A stretch of DNA of 6,751 bases. It comes from Alphaproteobacteria bacterium. GTDB taxonomy: Bacteria; Pseudomonadota; Alphaproteobacteria; Caulobacterales; Parvularculaceae. Of the stretch, positions 4,776 to 6,751 are shown piece after piece. The stretch's first letter is position 1. Each line of letters opens with the position of its first letter. The notes under the pieces were generated by a model. That model was given only the letters and a program-made list of their open reading frames with translations, ran no database searches and had not been told where the DNA came from. The stretch lies in contig JAUIEG010000145.1 of assembly GCA_030428745.1 (NCBI GenBank), forward strand, positions 1 to 6,751, in the 5' to 3' direction. A program made the translations under genes and the position numbers.

Positions 4776-6751
4776 ATGAGCGATACGCGCGTCATCAAAG
4801 TCAACGGCGAGGAAATCGAAGTCCCGTCGAATCTCACTCTTTTGCAGGCCTGTGAGGCGGCGGGAGAAGAAATCCCGCGGTTTTGTTATCATGAGCGCCT
4901 GTCGGTCGCCGGCAACTGCCGCATGTGTCTGATCGAAGTGAAGGGCGGGCCGCCCAAGCCGGTTGCGTCCTGCGCGCAGAACGTCAAGGATTTGCGTCCG
5001 GGACCCGATGGCGCGCCGCCGGAGCTGTTCACCAATACGCCCATGGTGAAAAAGGCGCGCGAAGGGGTGATGGAGTTCCTGCTCATCAATCATCCGCTCG
5101 ACTGCCCGATCTGCGATCAGGGCGGGGAATGCGATCTTCAGGATCAGGCCATGGCCTATGGCCGCGACGGATCGCGCTATGCAGAGAACAAGCGCGCCGT
5201 TGAAGAAAAATATATGGGCCCGCTGATCAAGACGATCATGACCCGTTGCATTCAGTGCACGCGTTGCGTTCGCTTCGCGACGGAGATTGCCGGCGTCGAC
5301 GATCTTGGCCTCGTCAATCGCGGCGAGAACGCAGAGATCACCACCTATCTTGAAAAAGCGGTGGAAAGCGAACTGACTGGAAATCTTATCGATGTGTGTC
5401 CGGTGGGGGCGCTCACCTCACGGCCGTATGCGTTCAATGCGCGGCCATGGGAATTACGCAAAACTGATTCCATCGACGCTATGGATGCGGTGGGATCGAA
5501 CATTCGTGTTGATGCGCGCGGGCGCGAAGTCTTGCGGGTTTTACCGCGGCTTCACGAAGGCGTTAATGAGGAATGGATCGCTGACAAATCTCGCTTTGTT
5601 TGGGACGGCCTCAAACGTCAGCGTCTCGACAGGCCCTATGTGCGCAAGGACGGCAAGCTCGTTCCGGCGAGCTGGGACGAAGCTTTTTCTGTTGTTGCCG
5701 AAAAATTGGGGGCGACCCCGAAGGAAAAAGTCGCTGCGCTTGCCGGTGATCTCGCTTCGGCTGAGGCGGTAAAGGCGTTAAAGGATTTGATGGTAGCGGT
5801 TGGAACTCCGCATATGGATTGCCGTCAGGACGGCGCCAGGATTGGAACTGGTGATCGCCGAAATTACCTTTTCAACACGGGCATCGCCAATCTCGAAGAA
5901 GCGGATGTCATTTTGCTTGTGGGAACCAATCTTCGCGCTGAAGCACCCATGATCAATGCCCGTATCCGCAAGGCCTGGCTTAACAATCTGAATGTTAAAG
6001 TCGGCGTTATCGGTGAACAAAAAGATCTTTCTTACGATTATGATTATCTTGGCGCAGGTCCCGATACGCTCGCGAGCCTTGCAAAAGGAGAGGGCGCTTT
6101 CTTCGACATACTGAAGGATGCAAAAAAGCCGGCGGTAATCGTAGGGATGGGCGCGCTCGCCCGCGACGACGGCGCGACGGTGCTCAATATGGCCGCGAAA
6201 CTTGCCGACAGCATTGGCGCCATTCGCGGCGACTGGAACGGCTTCAATGTCGTGCACACAGCCGCGGGGCGTGTTGGCGCGCTTGACCTCGGCTTTGTGC
6301 CGGGCGAAGGCGGAAAGGGTTTCGCCGGTATTCTCGATGGTTGCGGCAATCGTGAAATCGAGTTCGTCTACAATCTCGGTGCGGACGAATTCGACGGCGC
6401 GAGGCTCAACGGCGCTTTTGTCGTTTATCAGGGCAGCCACGGCGATATGGGCGCGCGCTATGCAGACGTAATTTTTCCGGCGGCGGCCTATACCGAACAG
6501 AGTGCGATCTTCGTTAACACCGAAGGCCGCGCGCAGCTTGCAAACCGCGCTTGCTTCCCACCGGGCGAGGCGCGCGAAGACTGGGCGATCCTGCGGGCGC
6601 TTTCGGATCGTGTTAGCAAGACGCTTCCTTATGACGATCTTTTTGCATTGCGTCAGGCGATGATCGCCGATGCGCCTTCGCTTGGCCGTATTGATCAAAT
6701 CGGCAATAGCGAAGAGCGGTTCGATGCGAATGCAGCGGGCGAGACCGGTTC
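4776..6751 (+). CDS. nuoG: NADH-quinone oxidoreductase subunit G (3' end outside window)
   Basis: 658 codons are present; alphaproteobacterial NuoG is roughly 690 residues, so only a short C-terminal piece is missing. NuoG is the large iron-sulfur subunit on the peripheral arm of complex I and passes electrons from NuoF's side towards the quinone branch. All ligands are visible: the [2Fe-2S] N1b site at C37, C48, C51, C66; the N5 [4Fe-4S] site with its unusual histidine, H106, C110, C113, C119; and the N4 [4Fe-4S] site at C158, C161, C164, C208. The Cys motif for the additional N7 cluster found in E. coli and Thermus is absent after residue 214, as usual for this class. The rest is the molybdopterin-oxidoreductase-like domain that has lost its cofactor. 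The frame is intact. The start at 4776 has AAGAAGG upstream. It is separated from nuoF by six genes. Confidence 0.97.
   Translation, partial: MSDTRVIKVNGEEIEVPSNLTLLQACEAAGEEIPRFCYHERLSVAGNCRMCLIEVKGGPPKPVASCAQNVKDLRPGPDGAPPELFTNTPMVKKAREGVMEFLLINHPLDCPICDQGGECDLQDQAMAYGRDGSRYAENKRAVEEKYMGPLIKTIMTRCIQCTRCVRFATEIAGVDDLGLVNRGENAEITTYLEKAVESELTGNLIDVCPVGALTSRPYAFNARPWELRKTDSIDAMDAVGSNIRVDARGREVLRVLPRLHEGVNEEWIADKSRFVWDGLKRQRLDRPYVRKDGKLVPASWDEAFSVVAEKLGATPKEKVAALAGDLASAEAVKALKDLMVAVGTPHMDCRQDGARIGTGDRRNYLFNTGIANLEEADVILLVGTNLRAEAPMINARIRKAWLNNLNVKVGVIGEQKDLSYDYDYLGAGPDTLASLAKGEGAFFDILKDAKKPAVIVGMGALARDDGATVLNMAAKLADSIGAIRGDWNGFNVVHTAAGRVGALDLGFVPGEGGKGFAGILDGCGNREIEFVYNLGADEFDGARLNGAFVVYQGSHGDMGARYADVIFPAAAYTEQSAIFVNTEGRAQLANRACFPPGEAREDWAILRALSDRVSKTLPYDDLFALRQAMIADAPSLGRIDQIGNSEERFDANAAGETG

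Noticed and set aside
5778..6698. 306-codon open frame on the minus strand inside nuoG
   Set aside because: It is antisense to an intact nuoG with all expected motifs, has no recognisable domain, and its residue make-up reflects the complement of nuoG codons.

Overview
This window reads as chromosomal DNA of an alphaproteobacterium. It opens with the last 131 codons of nuoF and closes with nearly all of nuoG. NuoG is of the short form without ligands for the extra N7 iron-sulfur cluster. The base composition and the gene families (PaiA-like GNAT, HU with a lysine-rich tail, small Xre/S24-like repressor) fit that class. Order and genus cannot be fixed from the sequence alone.

Layout, left to right: nuoF 3' end (+); a GNAT acetyltransferase that starts 2 nt after the nuoF stop and ends in a hairpin/T-run terminator (+); a histone-like HU protein with an H1-like N-terminal tail, followed by a strong intrinsic terminator (+); an acyltransferase-3 membrane protein (-); an Xre-family repressor with an S24-like C-terminal domain (-); a palindrome-rich divergent control region; a 79-residue coiled-coil protein (+); a PAPS-dependent sulfotransferase (+); then nuoG (+), cut by the window end.

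The main oddity is that nuoF and nuoG, encoding partner subunits of the NADH-oxidising arm of respiratory complex I and usually adjacent or nearly so, are separated here by about 4.4 kb. That stretch holds six genes, two of them on the opposite strand, plus two intrinsic terminators. nuoG therefore cannot simply be read through from nuoF. It must have its own promoter or be carried on the coiled-coil/sulfotransferase transcript.

Inside the interruption, the repressor and acyltransferase (one probable operon) diverge from the coiled-coil and sulfotransferase genes. Between them are three AACAAT/ATTGTT half-sites spaced exactly 14 bp apart in alternating orientation, overlapping an extended -10 element for the repressor. 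My inference is a small autoregulated cassette for decorating a cell-surface glycan or lipid (O-acylation plus sulfation). The HU protein and the GNAT look like separate passengers, although the GNAT is probably translated together with NuoF. No transposase, integrase, tRNA, CRISPR array or phage structural gene is visible. No gene-free stretch exceeds 300 bases.
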